The translations under genes and the position numbers were made by a program. From Maritimibacter dapengensis (GTDB taxonomy: Bacteria > Pseudomonadota > Alphaproteobacteria > Rhodobacterales > Rhodobacteraceae), in the NCBI RefSeq assembly GCF_019218265.1, contig NZ_JAHUZE010000002.1, positions 744,001 to 808,000 on the forward strand: a stretch of DNA of 64,000 bases. Direction: 5' to 3'. This document shows, piece by piece, positions 33,952 through 45,274 of this stretch (position 1 is its first letter; the number at the start of each line of letters is the position of its first letter). The notes under the pieces were generated by a model that was not told where the DNA came from, did not search any database, and saw only the letters and a list, made by a program, of their open reading frames with translations.

Positions 33952-36105
33952 TTGGCCCCACTCGCCATGATGTCCGAACGGCTGGAGCGGTTGCGTGGTC
34001 GGCTCTTGCTGTTCGCTCCGGTCGGCCTCGGCGCGGGTATCGGCGCATACTTTTCGCTCAGATCCGAACCGGGCGTGCCGGGTTGGACATTCGTGGCGCT
34101 TCTGGCGCTTATCGCCGGATTGGTAGCCCGGGTTCTCGATCGCGGCAGGTTTCCGGGGTTCGCGATAGTTTTCATGGGGTTGGCAACGATACTCCTCGGC
34201 ATGATGCTTGCCGGTTTTCGTGCGCACAACGTCGCCTCGCCAGTTCTCGGGTTTCGCTATTATGGCCCGATCGAAGGTCGGGTGGTGACGATCGACAGGT
34301 CGCAATCGGATGCGATGCGGCTCACGCTTGATCACGTCCGGCTGGACAGGGTCGACCGGGACGAAATTCCGGGCCGGGTGCGTATATCGCTTCACGGCAG
34401 GCAGGGATATGTCGATCCAGTGCTGGGTATGCGCATCGCCGTGACGGGACATCTTTCGGCACCCGAAGGCCCGGTGGAGCCGGGAGGGTTCGATTTTCGG
34501 CGCATGTCGTGGTTTCGCGGAATCGGCGCCGTCGGATATGCCCGTATCCCCGCGCTGGTCGTTGCGCCGCCTGACCGCGACGTGCCGGTCGGACGATTGC
34601 GCCGCGCGATCTCGACCGCCGTGCAAGACGCCATGTCGGGCGAAGCCGGCGCCTTCGCGGCAGCAATCACGACCGGCGACCGCTCGGCCATGAGCCGCGA
34701 GACGCTCGAGGCGCTTCGTGCGTCGAACCTCGCGCATCTTCTGGCCATTTCAGGCCTTCACATGGGGCTTCTTGTCGGGTTCGTCTTCTCGACCCTGCGA
34801 GTCGCGCTCGCGGTGACGCCGGGGTTGGGGCAGGCGGTCGACGTGCGCCGGATCGCGGCCTTCGTCGCGTTGATCGCAGGGGCGTTCTACCTCGCCTTGT
34901 CGGGCGGCGCGGTCTCCACAAGCCGCGCCTTCGTCATGGTCGCGGTCATGATGGGCGCGATCATGACCGGCCGGAGGGCGTTGACCCTGCGGGCCGTGGC
35001 GATCGCGGCGCTGATCCTTCTGATCCTCAAGCCGGAGACGCTGGTCGAGGCGGGGTTCCAGATGTCCTTCGCCGCGACCACGGCTCTGGTCGCCGTGTTC
35101 GGGGCCCTCAGGGACTTTCAGGGGGCGCGGCTGCCACGTTGGGCGCGCCCGGTCTTTGCCGTGTTCCTGTCATCGCTGGTCGCAGGGCTCGCGACAGCGC
35201 CCTTCGCGGCAGCGATCTTCAACCGGGTCGCGCATTACGGTCTGATCGCCAATGTGCTCGCCGTTCCGGTCATGGGCACGCTGGTCATGCCGCTTGCCGT
35301 GCTCGCCGCGCTCCTGTCACCGCTCGGCCTCGGCTGGGTGGCGCTCGCGCTGATGCGCTGGCCGATCGAGTGGATTCTCGGTGTGGCGCGCTGGGTTGCG
35401 GCGCTGGACGGGTCGGTGGGGCATGTGATCGCCCCGCAGGCTTTCGTCTTCCCCGTGATCGCCCTCGGAGGGCTTGCCATGGTGCTGCTGCGCGGTGGCG
35501 GTCGCGTTCTCGGCGGACTGGCCTTGCTCATCGCGTTGGCCGCGTGGACGCAGGCAGGGCGCCCCGACGTGCTAATCGCGCCGTCCGGCGGGTTGGTGGG
35601 TGTGATCGGCCCCCAAGGGCGTGCTTTGAGCAAGCCACAGGGCGACGGTTTCGCCGCACAGAACTGGCTTGAGAACGACGGCGATGGCGGTGTGCAGGAG
35701 GCCGCCGCCGCGCGGGCCGGATATGCAGGATACAAAGGCGCGTTGCGCTATGAGCCTGGAGCTTTCTCGATGATCCACCTCAGCGGTCGTGGGATGCTGG
35801 ATCGGTTGCAGGACGCCTGTGAAAACGCAGGCCTCGTCGTGATCGGGACGAAATCAGTCGAAGGTCTGATGACGGACGATGCGCCCTGTCTCGTGATCGA
35901 CTCGGATGTTGTCAGGTCTACCGGCGCGGTGGCGATCTATCTGGACCCGGACGGGCCGCGATTCGTGACGGCCGAGGCGCGGGCAGGGCGGCGTTTATGG
36001 ACAGGACGCAAAGCGCCGATCCCGAATCTGGTGTATCCGATATCGAACGGGCGCAATGTTTCCAGCGCGCCCGAGAGAAACGTCGATCTGTCGACCGCTC
36101 AGTAA
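33952..36105 (+). CDS. ComEC/Rec2 family DNA-uptake channel protein
   Basis: A 717-residue membrane protein with an N-terminal DUF4131-like region (to about 190) and a ten-or-so helix competence core. The core contains the family motif [20 protein letters not shown] near residue 262 and [11 protein letters not shown] near 323. The C-terminal 150 residues occupy the place of the metallo-beta-lactamase-like domain, but no HxHxDH motif is visible, so that activity is probably lost. The start is TTG at 33952, because AAGGAGG lies eight bases before it; the ATG at 33967 is 21 bases from that site. It overlaps the 3' end of lexA by seven bases. Confidence 0.85.
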   Translation: MAPLAMMSERLERLRGRLLLFAPVGLGAGIGAYFSLRSEPGVPGWTFVALLALIAGLVARVLDRGRFPGFAIVFMGLATILLGMMLAGFRAHNVASPVLGFRYYGPIEGRVVTIDRSQSDAMRLTLDHVRLDRVDRDEIPGRVRISLHGRQGYVDPVLGMRIAVTGHLSAPEGPVEPGGFDFRRMSWFRGIGAVGYARIPALVVAPPDRDVPVGRLRRAISTAVQDAMSGEAGAFAAAITTGDRSAMSRETLEALRASNLAHLLAISGLHMGLLVGFVFSTLRVALAVTPGLGQAVDVRRIAAFVALIAGAFYLALSGGAVSTSRAFVMVAVMMGAIMTGRRALTLRAVAIAALILLILKPETLVEAGFQMSFAATTALVAVFGALRDFQGARLPRWARPVFAVFLSSLVAGLATAPFAAAIFNRVAHYGLIANVLAVPVMGTLVMPLAVLAALLSPLGLGWVALALMRWPIEWILGVARWVAALDGSVGHVIAPQAFVFPVIALGGLAMVLLRGGGRVLGGLALLIALAAWTQAGRPDVLIAPSGGLVGVIGPQGRALSKPQGDGFAAQNWLENDGDGGVQEAAAARAGYAGYKGALRYEPGAFSMIHLSGRGMLDRLQDACENAGLVVIGTKSVEGLMTDDAPCLVIDSDVVRSTGAVAIYLDPDGPRFVTAEARAGRRLWTGRKAPIPNLVYPISNGRNVSSAPERNVDLSTAQ

Positions 36106-36797
36106 GTACGGATCAGCCCGACGAGCTTGCCCTGCACCTTCACCTGACCCTCGCGAAGAAGACGTGTCTCGAAAGCCGGGTTCGCCGCTTCGAGCGCGAT
36201 CATGTCGCCAGACCGGCGGAAGCGTTTGAGCGTCGCCTCGTAGCCATCGACCTGCGCCACGACGATATCGCCGTTGTCGGCGTGTGAGGTTTCCTTGATG
36301 ACCACGACATCGCCCGAATTGATCCCGGCGTTGATCATCGAGTCGCCCTTGACCTCGAGTGCATAGTGCTTGCCGCGACCTGCCAGCATGGCGCCGGGAA
36401 CCGCGACCTGCGTCTGTCCATCCTCGATCGCCTCGATGGGAGTGCCTGCCGCGATCCGGCCAAGGATCGGAAGCTCGGTCGCGCCCGCGCTTTCAAGCGA
36501 CATGGCCGCCGAGGGGCGAGCGTCGGGGCGGTCGCCGTCGATCACACGCGGCTCGAACCCGGCTTTGCCAGACGGGTCCAGCGCCTCGGGCAGGCGGGTG
36601 ATCTCGATGGCGCGGGCCCGGTGGGCGAGGCGGCGGATATAGCCGCGCTCTTCAAGCGCCGTGATCAGGCGGTGGATGCCGGACTTGGATCGCAGCTGTA
36701 GCGCGTCCTTCATCTCGTCGAAACTCGGGGGCACCCCGTCACGCTGAATGCGTTTGTGGATGAACTCCAATAGGTCCATTTGCTTGCGGGTCAGCAT
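36099..36797 (-). CDS. lexA: LexA repressor
   Basis: A 232-residue SOS repressor and self-cleaving serine protease. The winged helix is at residues 1-65 ([23 protein letters not shown]). The cleavage site is Ala117-Gly118 in GRIAAGTP. The catalytic dyad is Ser153 ([10 protein letters not shown]) and Lys191 (EATLKRF). GGAGGAA precedes the ATG at 36797. It is the last gene of the trpC-moaC-moeA-lexA run but has its own promoter, covered by three LexA half-boxes (36860-36885), so it is autoregulated. Its stop codon overlaps the converging comEC stop region. Confidence 0.97.
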   Translation of the reverse strand: MLTRKQMDLLEFIHKRIQRDGVPPSFDEMKDALQLRSKSGIHRLITALEERGYIRRLAHRARAIEITRLPEALDPSGKAGFEPRVIDGDRPDARPSAAMSLESAGATELPILGRIAAGTPIEAIEDGQTQVAVPGAMLAGRGKHYALEVKGDSMINAGINSGDVVVIKETSHADNGDIVVAQVDGYEATLKRFRRSGDMIALEAANPAFETRLLREGQVKVQGKLVGLIRTY

Positions 36798-36859
36798 TGC
36801 TCTTCCTCCGGCTTGTTCGGTTTGGCCGTCTGCTTTCGTTCCCGGTGTCTGACACACCT

Positions 36860-36885
36860 GTTCAGGTAATGTTCTAACCGTGTTC
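36860..36885. promoter_or_regulatory. Overlapping LexA (SOS) operators on the lexA promoter
   Basis: GTTC occurs at 36860, 36871 and 36882, each separated by exactly seven bases, giving two overlapping GTTC-N7-GTTC operators. This is the alphaproteobacterial LexA box. Confidence 0.9.
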
Positions 36886-36899
36886 CCGTTTCGTGTCAA
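36871..36899 (-). promoter_or_regulatory. Core promoter of lexA
   Basis: On the minus strand a perfect -35 TTGACA (36899-36894) is followed, after 17 bases, by TAGAAC as -10 (36876-36871). The middle and last LexA half-boxes lie on the -10 and spacer, so bound LexA blocks RNA polymerase. Confidence 0.75.
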
Positions 36900-36920
36900 C
36901 GGTTTGGAACATTCCGGGCG

Positions 36921-38092
36921 TCAGAGAGGCAGATAATCGACCGTTTCGCCGGCCTTGCGCGCCGAATCGGAGGGCGGTCGCACGATAAGCGCGTTGGCGT
37001 GGGCCAGGACCGACAGGAGCGCGCTGTCCTGAGACGACATTGCAGCGATGCCGCGCTCATCCAGGACAGCGCGCATGTAGTGCTGCCGCGGCCCGTTCGG
37101 GGCAAGATCCTCGCGCAAGGTGGCAGTCATATGGGTGATCGGTGCAGGCGGCAGTCCCAGCATCACGCGCAGGGCGGGAATGACGAAGACCGAACCGCAA
37201 ACCATTGCGGACACAGGGTTTCCCGGCAGACCAACCATCACGGCATTCCCCAGCCGACCGGCCATCAAAGGTTTGCCGGGCCGCATCGCGACCTTGTAGA
37301 ACGCCTGTTCCATGCCAAGCTCGGCGGCGACCGGCCCGACAAGGTCATGGTCCCCGACCGACGCGCCCCCGATCGTGATGACGAGGTCGGCACCTGCGGC
37401 AAGGCCGAAGACCATGCGCAGGCTTGCCTCGTTGTCGCGGGCAATGGGCAGGAGCCGCACGCGAGCGCCCTCGGCTTCCAGCATCGCCTTCAGCCCGAAG
37501 GAATTCGAGGCGATGATCTGGTCCGGCCCGGGCTCTTCGCCTGGCATCACCAATTCGTCGCCGGTGGCGATGATTGCCACGTCGGGGCGGCGGGACACTT
37601 CTACCTGCGGCTGGTTCATCGAGGCGATCAGCGCCACGTCGCGGGGGCTCAGACGGCGCGGGGCGTCGAGCGTGTCGCCCACGCGAAAATCGTTCCCCGC
37701 AGGGCGGATGTTGCGGCCATCCGGCACGTCCCGGTGCAGGGTGATGAGGTCGCCGCGCCTGTCCACGTCTTCCTGGATCACCACCATGTCCGCGCCTTCT
37801 GGCACCGGCGCACCAGTGAAGATCCGCACCGCTTGACCTGCTCCGACGTTTCCATCGAAACGCTGGCCCGCCTGCGCTTCGCCCACGACCTTGAACATGG
37901 CTTCAGGGTCCGCCTCGACCGACTTCAACGCGTATCCATCCATCGCCGAGGCTGCGAATGGCGGCTGGTCGCGCCGGGCTGTTACTGGGGTTGCGAGAAT
38001 ACGCCCGGCTGCGTCCGCCAATGGCACGGTTTCCGTTCCGACCGGCGCGACGAGGTCGAAAATACGGGACAGCGCGTCTTCGACCGTTATCA

Positions 38093-38093
<1 letters not shown>
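36921..38093 (-). CDS. moeA: Molybdopterin molybdenumtransferase
   Basis: A 390-residue MoeA that inserts molybdate into adenylated molybdopterin. Domain II/III motifs are RDQPPFAASAMDGYALKS near the start and TGAPVPEGADMVV. Motifs TIGGASVGDHDLVGPVAAELG, MRPGKPLMAGRLG and GLPGNPVSAMV are in the Mogg-like domain. The C-terminal domain IV is intact. The start is the ATG at 38093, which overlaps the moaC stop codon (TGATG); a GTG one codon earlier is also possible. Its product would serve the molybdenum hydroxylase encoded at 41545-45248. Confidence 0.94.
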
Positions 38094-38568
<475 letters not shown>

Positions 38569-38572
<4 letters not shown>

Positions 38573-39369
38573 GCCGGCACCGGGTCGGCGAGGATCGTTC
38601 GGGTCGCGGCCTCGACATCGTCCTGGCGCATCAGGCTTTCACCGATCAGGAAACTGCGCGCCCCGACCTCGGCCATGGCCGCGAGGTCAGCGGATGTGAA
38701 AAGCCCGGATTCGCAGACGAGGTGTCGGTCGGCGGGGGCGAGGCGCGAGAGTTCCCGCGTCGTGTCCAGCGTCGTCTCGAAGGTCTTGAGGTTGCGGTTG
38801 TTGATGCCGAGCAGGGGCGAAGTCAAAGCGGTCGCACGTTCGAGTTCTTCGGCGTCATGAACTTCGACCAATACGTCCATGCCCCAGTCGAACGCGGCGG
38901 CTTCAAGTTCCGCGGCCTGGCCGTCGGTCACGCTCGCCATAATGATCAGGATGCAATCCGCGCCCAACGCCCGCGCCTCAGTCACCTGATAGGTATCGTA
39001 CATGAAGTCTTTGCGCAGCGCGGGCAGGGCGGTCGCGTCCCGTGCGGCGACGAGAAACGCGTCGGCCCCCTGGAAGGACGGCGTGTCGGTCAGCACCGAC
39101 AGGCAGCTCGCGCCGCCAGCCTCGTATGCGCGGGCCAGCGCCGGCGGGTCGAAATCGGCGCGGATCAGGCCCTTCGACGGCGAGGCTTTCTTGACCTCGG
39201 CGATCAGCCCGTAGCCGGTCTTCGCATCCGCCATCAGCGCGTCCGCGAAGCCGCGCGGCGGGGTTGCGTCGCGGGCCGCCGCCTCGACCTCGGACAGGGG
39301 GCGCGCGGCTTTGCGGGCGGCCACGTCTTCGAGTTTATAGGCTTTGATCTTGTCGAGCACGTTGGTCAT
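38569..39369 (-). CDS. trpC: Indole-3-glycerol-phosphate synthase
   Basis: A 266-residue (beta/alpha)8 enzyme of tryptophan synthesis. The phosphate and catalytic segments are [18 protein letters not shown] near residues 57-74, [48 protein letters not shown] and ESGLFT. It is monofunctional. No trpD or trpG lies upstream within the window; the next gene upstream is divergent xdhC, so this is the promoter-proximal gene of the trpC-moaC-moeA set here. Confidence 0.95.
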
Positions 39370-39463
39370 GCAACTCGTTTAGTCAGGTGGCGCGGGCGGG
39401 GCAAGGTGGGATCACTTGCGAAAGGTCGGGAACGGTGCCAGCGTTGTCTTGATGGAGGAGCCC

Positions 39464-40435
39464 ATGAGCGAGAGATTTGACGACATCCCCGAAGTGGCGC
39501 TGGAATGGCACCGCGCGGGCAAGGGCGCGGTGCTCGCCACCGTCGTGCAGACATGGGGATCGGCGCCCCGGCCCGTGGGCAGCCAATTGGCGATTTCGGG
39601 GGCGGGCGAGATACAAGGGTCGGTTTCTGGCGGCTGCGTCGAAGGCGCGGTGATCGTCGAAGCCCAGGAGGTGCTCGAAACGGGCGGTTCGCGGCTCCTG
39701 ACCTTCGGCGTTTCGGATGACGAGGCTTATGCGGTCGGTCTTGCCTGCGGTGGCACGATCCGGGTGCTCGTGGAGCCGGTCGGCGACGAAATCCCTGAAG
39801 AGATGCTGGCCGAGATCGTCGCGAAACGCGCAGCGCGTGAGCCGATTGGCTATGTCGTGGACCTTGACGATTGGGCGCGGCGGTTAATCGGACCGGAGAC
39901 CGCGCCGGCGCGGTTTCGCGCAGATCGGTCTGGCGTCGAAGAGGACGAACGCACTTTCGTGGCGATCCACAACCCGCCACTGCGCATGGTCATCGTCGGC
40001 GCCGTCCACATCGCGCAGGCGCTGGTGCCGATGGCGCGGATCGCGGGCTATGACCCGCTCGTCATAGACCCGCGCGGGGCTTTCGCGCAGGATCACCGTT
40101 TCCCCGGCGAGGATATTCGTGAGGATTTTCCTGATGACGTCTTGCCGGATTACGGCCTCGACGCCCGTACCGCCGTCGTCACCCTGTCGCACGACCCCAA
40201 GATCGACGATCCGGCGATCGAGGCAGCGGTCGCCTCGAATTGCTTCTATCTCGGTTGTCTGGGCTCGACCCGCACCCATGCCAAGCGTGTGGACAGGCTG
40301 AAAGATCGCGGATTCACCGACGAACAGATCGCCCACATCCATGCGCCGGTTGGTCTTGACATAGGGTCCAAATCGCCCGCCGAGATCGCGATTTCCGTCA
40401 TGGCGCAGGTCACGCAGGCCTTGAGACAGGGCTGA
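39464..40435 (+). CDS. XdhC/CoxI family molybdenum-enzyme maturation factor
   Basis: A 323-residue protein of the XdhC-CoxI family. It has the N-terminal domain GSAPRPVGSQLAISG...GSVSGGCVEG (near residues 35-65) and a C-terminal Rossmann-like domain beginning VIVGAVHIAQALVPMA (near 180). The final segment GLDIGSKSPAEIAISVMAQV is typical. Such proteins bind molybdenum cofactor and insert it, often sulfurated, into xanthine/CO dehydrogenase-type enzymes. GGAGGAGC precedes the ATG. Its stop codon overlaps the next gene, and the likely client enzyme is encoded at 41545-45248. Confidence 0.88.
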   Translation: MSERFDDIPEVALEWHRAGKGAVLATVVQTWGSAPRPVGSQLAISGAGEIQGSVSGGCVEGAVIVEAQEVLETGGSRLLTFGVSDDEAYAVGLACGGTIRVLVEPVGDEIPEEMLAEIVAKRAAREPIGYVVDLDDWARRLIGPETAPARFRADRSGVEEDERTFVAIHNPPLRMVIVGAVHIAQALVPMARIAGYDPLVIDPRGAFAQDHRFPGEDIREDFPDDVLPDYGLDARTAVVTLSHDPKIDDPAIEAAVASNCFYLGCLGSTRTHAKRVDRLKDRGFTDEQIAHIHAPVGLDIGSKSPAEIAISVMAQVTQALRQG

Positions 40436-41427
40436 TGGAGTTCGGAGCGGTCCCCGTGCGCGAGGCGCTTGGTGCCGTGCTCGCCCATTCCGTGGCCCTG
40501 TCGGACGGTCGGCTGCGCAAGGGGCGCGTGGTGGGTGAAAAGGACGTGGCGGCACTCGAAGCCTCCGGCATCGAGCGCGTGACCATCGCGCGTCTCGGCC
40601 CCGGCGACATGGGCGAGGACGAAGCCGCCCGCATTCTGGCCGAAGCACTCGTGGAGGGATCCGGCCTGTCGCTCTCCAAGCCCTTTACGGGGCGGGTCAA
40701 CATACTGGCGGACGAGATCGGGTTGGCGATGCTGGATGTCGACAAACTCGACGCCGTGAATGCCGTGGACGACATGGTGACGCTCGCCACGGTGCCGCCG
40801 TGGCACCGGATGAGCGTGAAAGGCATGGTGGGAACCGTCAAGATCATCGCCTATGGCGCGCCGCGCGAGAGCGTGGAGCGGGCCGCGGAGATCGGGCGTG
40901 GGGCGATCCGTCTGGCTCCGATCAGGGCGCGTACCGCTGACTTGATCGTCACGCGGCACGATGCCGGGTCCAGCGAGGAAAAAGGGAAGGGGCTGAAGGC
41001 GATCGAGGGCCGTCTGGACGGCCTCGGCATGACGCTCGCGTCAAGCGTCGCTTGTGAGCATGAAACGGCCGCGGTGGCCGACGCGCTCGGCGCGACCGAG
41101 GCGGACATGGTTCTGATCCTCACCGCCTCCGCCACGTCCGACCCCCGCGACGTCGGGCCAGAGGCCGTGCGCCGGGCCGGGGGTGAGGTCACGCGGTTCG
41201 GGATGCCGGTCGATCCCGGCAACCTGTTGTTCTACGGCACGCTCGCCGATGGCCGCCCGGTGATCGGACTACCCGGCTGCGCCCGCTCGCCCGCGCTAAA
41301 CGGTGCCGACTGGGTGCTGGAACGGCTCGCGGCCGGTCTTGCGCCCACGTCTGCCGAAATCGCGGCGATGGGTGTTGGCGGTTTGCTCAAGGAAGTGCCG
41401 ATGCGCAAGCAGCCGAGGGCAGGTTGA
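40435..41427 (+). CDS. Molybdopterin-binding protein, MoeA/MogA-like
   Basis: A 330-residue protein. Residues about 1-160 resemble the N-terminal part of MobA/MoeA fusions (PVREALGAVLAHSVALSDGRLRKG). Residues about 165-310 form a MoCF-type molybdopterin-binding domain (DLIVTRHDAGSSEEKG, ILTASATSDPRDVGPEA, GLPGCARSPALNGADW). The SGG-type motif is changed to TASATSD, so catalysis may differ from MogA. It starts on the base where the xdhC stop ends (TGATG). I infer cofactor storage or modification for the nearby hydroxylase. Confidence 0.78.
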   Translation: MEFGAVPVREALGAVLAHSVALSDGRLRKGRVVGEKDVAALEASGIERVTIARLGPGDMGEDEAARILAEALVEGSGLSLSKPFTGRVNILADEIGLAMLDVDKLDAVNAVDDMVTLATVPPWHRMSVKGMVGTVKIIAYGAPRESVERAAEIGRGAIRLAPIRARTADLIVTRHDAGSSEEKGKGLKAIEGRLDGLGMTLASSVACEHETAAVADALGATEADMVLILTASATSDPRDVGPEAVRRAGGEVTRFGMPVDPGNLLFYGTLADGRPVIGLPGCARSPALNGADWVLERLAAGLAPTSAEIAAMGVGGLLKEVPMRKQPRAG

Positions 41428-41544
41428 GGCGTGAAAATGCCTCTGCCGTGCAAACTGTTACAACTCATACCTAATTTGCCCTGTTCTCAAGCCGCTGTTT
41501 GGATGCTTAACTGAACCAAATCAAAAATCGTCAGGGAGGAAACA

Positions 41545-42030
41545 ATGACGAAGGTCACGATGACCGTGAACGGCAAGTCCGTTTCCGGCGAGGTGGAGGG
41601 CCGCACGTTGCTGTCCACGTTCGTGCGGGAAAACCTTGGCCTCACGGGAACCCATGTCGGCTGCGACACCGGGCAATGTGGTGCCTGCACGCTGCATGTG
41701 AACGGCAAATCCGTGAAAAGCTGCAACATGTTCGCGCTCGAAGCGGACGGGGCCGAGGTCGCCACGATCGAGAGCATGGCCGCCGCCGACGGCACGCTGA
41801 ACACGATCCAGCAGGCGTTTCAGGATCACCACGGGCTTCAATGCGGCTTCTGCACGCCGGGCATGGTGATGACCGCCGCGTCGCTTCTGGAGGAGAATCC
41901 GAAGCCCACCGAACAGGAAATCCGGACCTATCTCAGCGGAAATATCTGCCGTTGCACCGGTTACCACAACATTGTGAAGGCGATCATGGCGGCGTCCGGT
42001 CAGGACGTGAGCGCGGTCGCCGCGGAATAA
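41545..42030 (+). CDS. Molybdenum hydroxylase small subunit, two [2Fe-2S] clusters (CoxS-like)
   Basis: A 161-residue iron-sulfur subunit. The plant-type [2Fe-2S] cysteines are Cys40, 45, 48 and 60 ([13 protein letters not shown] ... SC). The second cluster uses Cys100, 103, 135 and 137 (QCGFCTPGM ... ICRCTGYHN). It shuttles electrons between the molybdenum site and the FAD subunit. The gene order small-large-medium is typical of form II CO-dehydrogenase-like operons. AGGGAGGAA precedes the ATG. Confidence 0.93.
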   Translation: MTKVTMTVNGKSVSGEVEGRTLLSTFVRENLGLTGTHVGCDTGQCGACTLHVNGKSVKSCNMFALEADGAEVATIESMAAADGTLNTIQQAFQDHHGLQCGFCTPGMVMTAASLLEENPKPTEQEIRTYLSGNICRCTGYHNIVKAIMAASGQDVSAVAAE

Positions 42031-42089
42031 GTCCGGGCTTGGACCCGAGACAGGGCGGGACACCCGCCGTTATCCAGGGAGGATGAAAC

Positions 42090-44453
42090 ATGCCAGCTGA
42101 TGGAGGCATCGGCGCACCGACGAAGCGCCGCGAAGACCTTCGGTTCCTGAAAGGCACCGGACGTTACACAGACGATTTGAACCGGCCCGGACAGGCCTAT
42201 GTCTTTTTCCTGCGCTCGAACGTTGCGCATGGACGGATCAACGGGATCGACACCGGAGCGGCCGCCGGTATGCCTGGCGTTGTCCGCATCTTCACGGGTG
42301 CCGATTTCGAAGGCGTCGGGGGCATGCCCTGCGGCTGGCAGGTGACCGACAAACATGGCGAGCCGATGCAGGAACCGGGCCATCCGATCCTTGCACAAGG
42401 CAAGGTCCGGCATGTGGGCGACCCCATCGCGGCGGTCGTGGCCGATACGCTCGATCAAGCGCGCGACGCGGCCGAAGCCATCGAAGTCGATATCGAAGAT
42501 CTTCCCGCCGTGATCGACATGAAAAAGGCGATCGAGGACGGCGCGCCCAAGGTGCATGACGACCTGTCGAGCAACCTGTGCTACGACTGGGGCTTCGTCG
42601 AGGAAAACAAGGTTGCCGTGGAACAGGCGTTCAAGGACGCGGCGCATGTCACGACACTTGAACTCGTCAACAACCGGCTCGTCGCCAACCCGATGGAGCC
42701 GCGTGTGGCGATCGGGGATTACGACCAGGCGGGCGACAATTCCACGCTCTACACGACCAGCCAGAACCCGCATGTGATCCGGCTTCTGATGGGCGCGTTC
42801 GTGTTGGGTATCCCCGAGCACAAACTGCGCGTGGTCGCGCCTGACGTGGGCGGCGGTTTCGGCACCAAGATTTTCCACTACGCGGAAGAGGCCTTCTGCA
42901 CCTTTGCAGCCAAGGCGCTCAACCGCCCGGTCAAGTGGACGTCGAGCCGGTCCGAGGCGTTCATGTCGGACGCCCATGGGCGCGATCATGTGACGAAGAT
43001 CGAACTGGCGCTGGACGGTGACAACAACTTCACCGCGCTGCGCACCGAAACCTATGCGAATATGGGGGCCTATCTGTCCACCTTCGCTCCTTCGGTTCCG
43101 ACATGGCTTCATGGCACGCTGATGGCGGGCAACTACAAGACGCCGCTGATCTACGTGAACGTGAAGGCGGTGTTCACCAACACCGTCCCGGTCGACGCCT
43201 ACAGGGGCGCCGGGCGGCCCGAGGCGACCTACCAGCTCGAACGCGTCATCGACAAGGCGGCGCGCGAACTGGGCGTGGACCCGATCGCGCTCCGGCGTCA
43301 GAACTTCGTCACCGAATTCCCCTACGCGACCCCGGTCGCGGTGGAATACGACACCGGCGATTACGTGGCGACGATGGACAAGCTCGAGGAGATGATCGAC
43401 CTCGCGGGCTTCGACAAACGGGCCGAAGAGTCGAAGAAGCGCGGCAAGCTGCGTGGTGTCGGCGTGAACTGCTACATCGAGGCCTGCGGCATCGCGCCCA
43501 GTCACCTCGTCGGGCAACTCGGTGCACGCGCCGGGCTTTACGAAAGCGCCACGGTGCGGGTGAACGCCACCGGCGGTCTGGTCGTGATGACCGGTTCGCA
43601 CAGCCATGGGCAGGGGCACGAGACGTCGTTCCCGCAGGTTGTCGCGGAGATGATCGGCATCGACGCTTCCATGGTCGAGATCGTGCACGGCGACACCGCC
43701 AACACGCCGATGGGCATGGGCACCTACGGGTCGCGCTCGCTCGCGGTCGGAGGCAGCGCCATGGTCCGGGCGACCGAGAAGATCATCGCCAAGGCGAAAA
43801 AGATCGCCGCCCACCTGCTCGAGGCCGCCGAAGGCGACATCGAACTCAAGGACGGGCAATTCAGCGTGGCTGGCACCGACAAATCCGTGGCCTGGGGCGA
43901 TGTGACGCTCGCGGCCTACGTGCCGCACAACTACCCGCTCGAGGATATCGAACCGGGGCTTGAGGAAACGGCGTTCTACGACCCCAACAACTTCACCTAT
44001 CCTGCGGGCGCTTATGCCTGTGAGGTCGAAGTGGACCCCGAGACCGGAAAGGTCACGATCGAGAGCTTCGCGGCCGCCGACGATTTCGGCAATGTCGTGA
44101 ACCCGATGATCGTCGAGGGGCAGGTCCATGGCGGGCTCGCGCAAGGCATCGGGCAGGCGCTGCTGGAAGGCTGCGTCTATGACGAGGACGGACAGCTTCT
44201 GACCGGCTCCTACATGGACTACGCCATGCCGCGTGCTGGGGACGTGCCGAGCTTCGCGGTGGATCACTCCTGCCAGACGCCCTGCACCCACAACCCGCTC
44301 GGTGTCAAAGGCTGTGGCGAGGCCGGAGCCATCGGATCGCCGCCTGCCGTCGTCAACGCCGTGGTCGACGCGCTTCAGCGTGCCGGCAAGGACGTGACCC
44401 ATATCGACATGCCGCTCAGCCCGTCCCGGGTCTGGGCCGCGATGAACCAGTAA
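42090..44453 (+). CDS. Molybdenum hydroxylase large subunit (form II CoxL-like)
   Basis: A 787-residue molybdopterin subunit. The active-site loop reads AYRGAGR (residues 370-376), the form II signature, and lacks the AYxCSFR loop with the Cu-binding Cys of true aerobic CO dehydrogenase. [10 protein letters not shown] (near 251), PMEPR and GCGEAGAIG (Glu near 743) are also present. The substrate may therefore be a purine, aldehyde or other heterocycle, not CO. It sits 59 bases after the small subunit and 12 before the medium one. Confidence 0.93.
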   Translation: MPADGGIGAPTKRREDLRFLKGTGRYTDDLNRPGQAYVFFLRSNVAHGRINGIDTGAAAGMPGVVRIFTGADFEGVGGMPCGWQVTDKHGEPMQEPGHPILAQGKVRHVGDPIAAVVADTLDQARDAAEAIEVDIEDLPAVIDMKKAIEDGAPKVHDDLSSNLCYDWGFVEENKVAVEQAFKDAAHVTTLELVNNRLVANPMEPRVAIGDYDQAGDNSTLYTTSQNPHVIRLLMGAFVLGIPEHKLRVVAPDVGGGFGTKIFHYAEEAFCTFAAKALNRPVKWTSSRSEAFMSDAHGRDHVTKIELALDGDNNFTALRTETYANMGAYLSTFAPSVPTWLHGTLMAGNYKTPLIYVNVKAVFTNTVPVDAYRGAGRPEATYQLERVIDKAARELGVDPIALRRQNFVTEFPYATPVAVEYDTGDYVATMDKLEEMIDLAGFDKRAEESKKRGKLRGVGVNCYIEACGIAPSHLVGQLGARAGLYESATVRVNATGGLVVMTGSHSHGQGHETSFPQVVAEMIGIDASMVEIVHGDTANTPMGMGTYGSRSLAVGGSAMVRATEKIIAKAKKIAAHLLEAAEGDIELKDGQFSVAGTDKSVAWGDVTLAAYVPHNYPLEDIEPGLEETAFYDPNNFTYPAGAYACEVEVDPETGKVTIESFAAADDFGNVVNPMIVEGQVHGGLAQGIGQALLEGCVYDEDGQLLTGSYMDYAMPRAGDVPSFAVDHSCQTPCTHNPLGVKGCGEAGAIGSPPAVVNAVVDALQRAGKDVTHIDMPLSPSRVWAAMNQ

Positions 44454-44465
44454 GGAGGACGAACC

Positions 44466-45248
44466 ATGTATGCATTCGAATTGGAACGGCCGACCTCGCT
44501 GGCCGATGCGGTCAATGCCCTGAAAAGCGAAGAGGCGCAGGCGCTCGGAGGTGGGCAGACGCTCATCCCGACGCTGAAACAGCGGCTCGCCATGCCCGAG
44601 ACGCTCGTGTCGCTGACCGCGATCGACGAGTTGAAAGGGATCAGAAGGGAGGGCGACACGCTGATCATCGGTGGCGCGACCTGTCATGCCGATGTCGCAG
44701 CCGAAGGGTCTTATCCGGCCCTCTCGGACCTTGCCGGACTGATCGGTGATCCACATGTGCGCAACCGGGGCACCATCGGCGGCTCGCTCGCCAACAACGA
44801 CCCCTCGGCCTGCTACCCGGCGGCGGCACTTGCCTCGGGCGCAACCATCGTGACGAATGAACGCGAGATCGCGGCGGACGACTACTTTGTTGGCCTTTTC
44901 GAGACCGCGCTCAACGAGGGCGAGATCATCACGGCGGTGAAAATGCCGATCCCGCAGGCCGCCGCCTATGTGAAGTTCGAACAACCCGCGTCGCGCTTTG
45001 CCCTGGTTGGCGTGTTCGTCGTAAAAACGGCGAACGGCGTCCGCGTCGCGGTCACTGGGGCCTCCGAAGGCGGTGTCTTCCGGTGGTCCGAGGCTGAAAG
45101 CGCCTTGTCGTCGAATTTCGCCGCGGATGCGCTCGAAGGCCTTAAGGTGCCAAGTGACGGCATGATCGGCGATATTCATGGCTCGCCGGAATATCGCGCC
45201 CATCTGGTCGGCGTCCTGACCAAGCGGGCTGTTACCAAAGCGGGCTGA
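44466..45248 (+). CDS. Molybdenum hydroxylase FAD-binding medium subunit (CoxM-like)
   Basis: A 260-residue flavin subunit with the family FAD motifs ALGGGQTLIPTLKQRLA (near residues 30-46) and NRGTIGGSLANNDPSACYP (near 100-118). The C-terminal CO-dehydrogenase flavoprotein domain is complete. It passes electrons from the [2Fe-2S] subunit to an external acceptor. AAGGAGG precedes the ATG, and a terminator follows 26 bases after its stop, closing the operon. Confidence 0.93.
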   Translation: MYAFELERPTSLADAVNALKSEEAQALGGGQTLIPTLKQRLAMPETLVSLTAIDELKGIRREGDTLIIGGATCHADVAAEGSYPALSDLAGLIGDPHVRNRGTIGGSLANNDPSACYPAAALASGATIVTNEREIAADDYFVGLFETALNEGEIITAVKMPIPQAAAYVKFEQPASRFALVGVFVVKTANGVRVAVTGASEGGVFRWSEAESALSSNFAADALEGLKVPSDGMIGDIHGSPEYRAHLVGVLTKRAVTKAG

Positions 45249-45274
45249 GCCCCGACAAAAAACGAACCTTCTGG

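Noticed and set aside
42090-44453. Aerobic carbon monoxide dehydrogenase (form I CoxL)
   Set aside because: The active-site loop is AYRGAGR, not the AYxCSFR loop with the Cu-binding cysteine.
42000-45203. 1067-codon minus-strand frame opposite the cox-like genes
   Set aside because: Same kind of antisense shadow; it spans three recognisable plus-strand genes.
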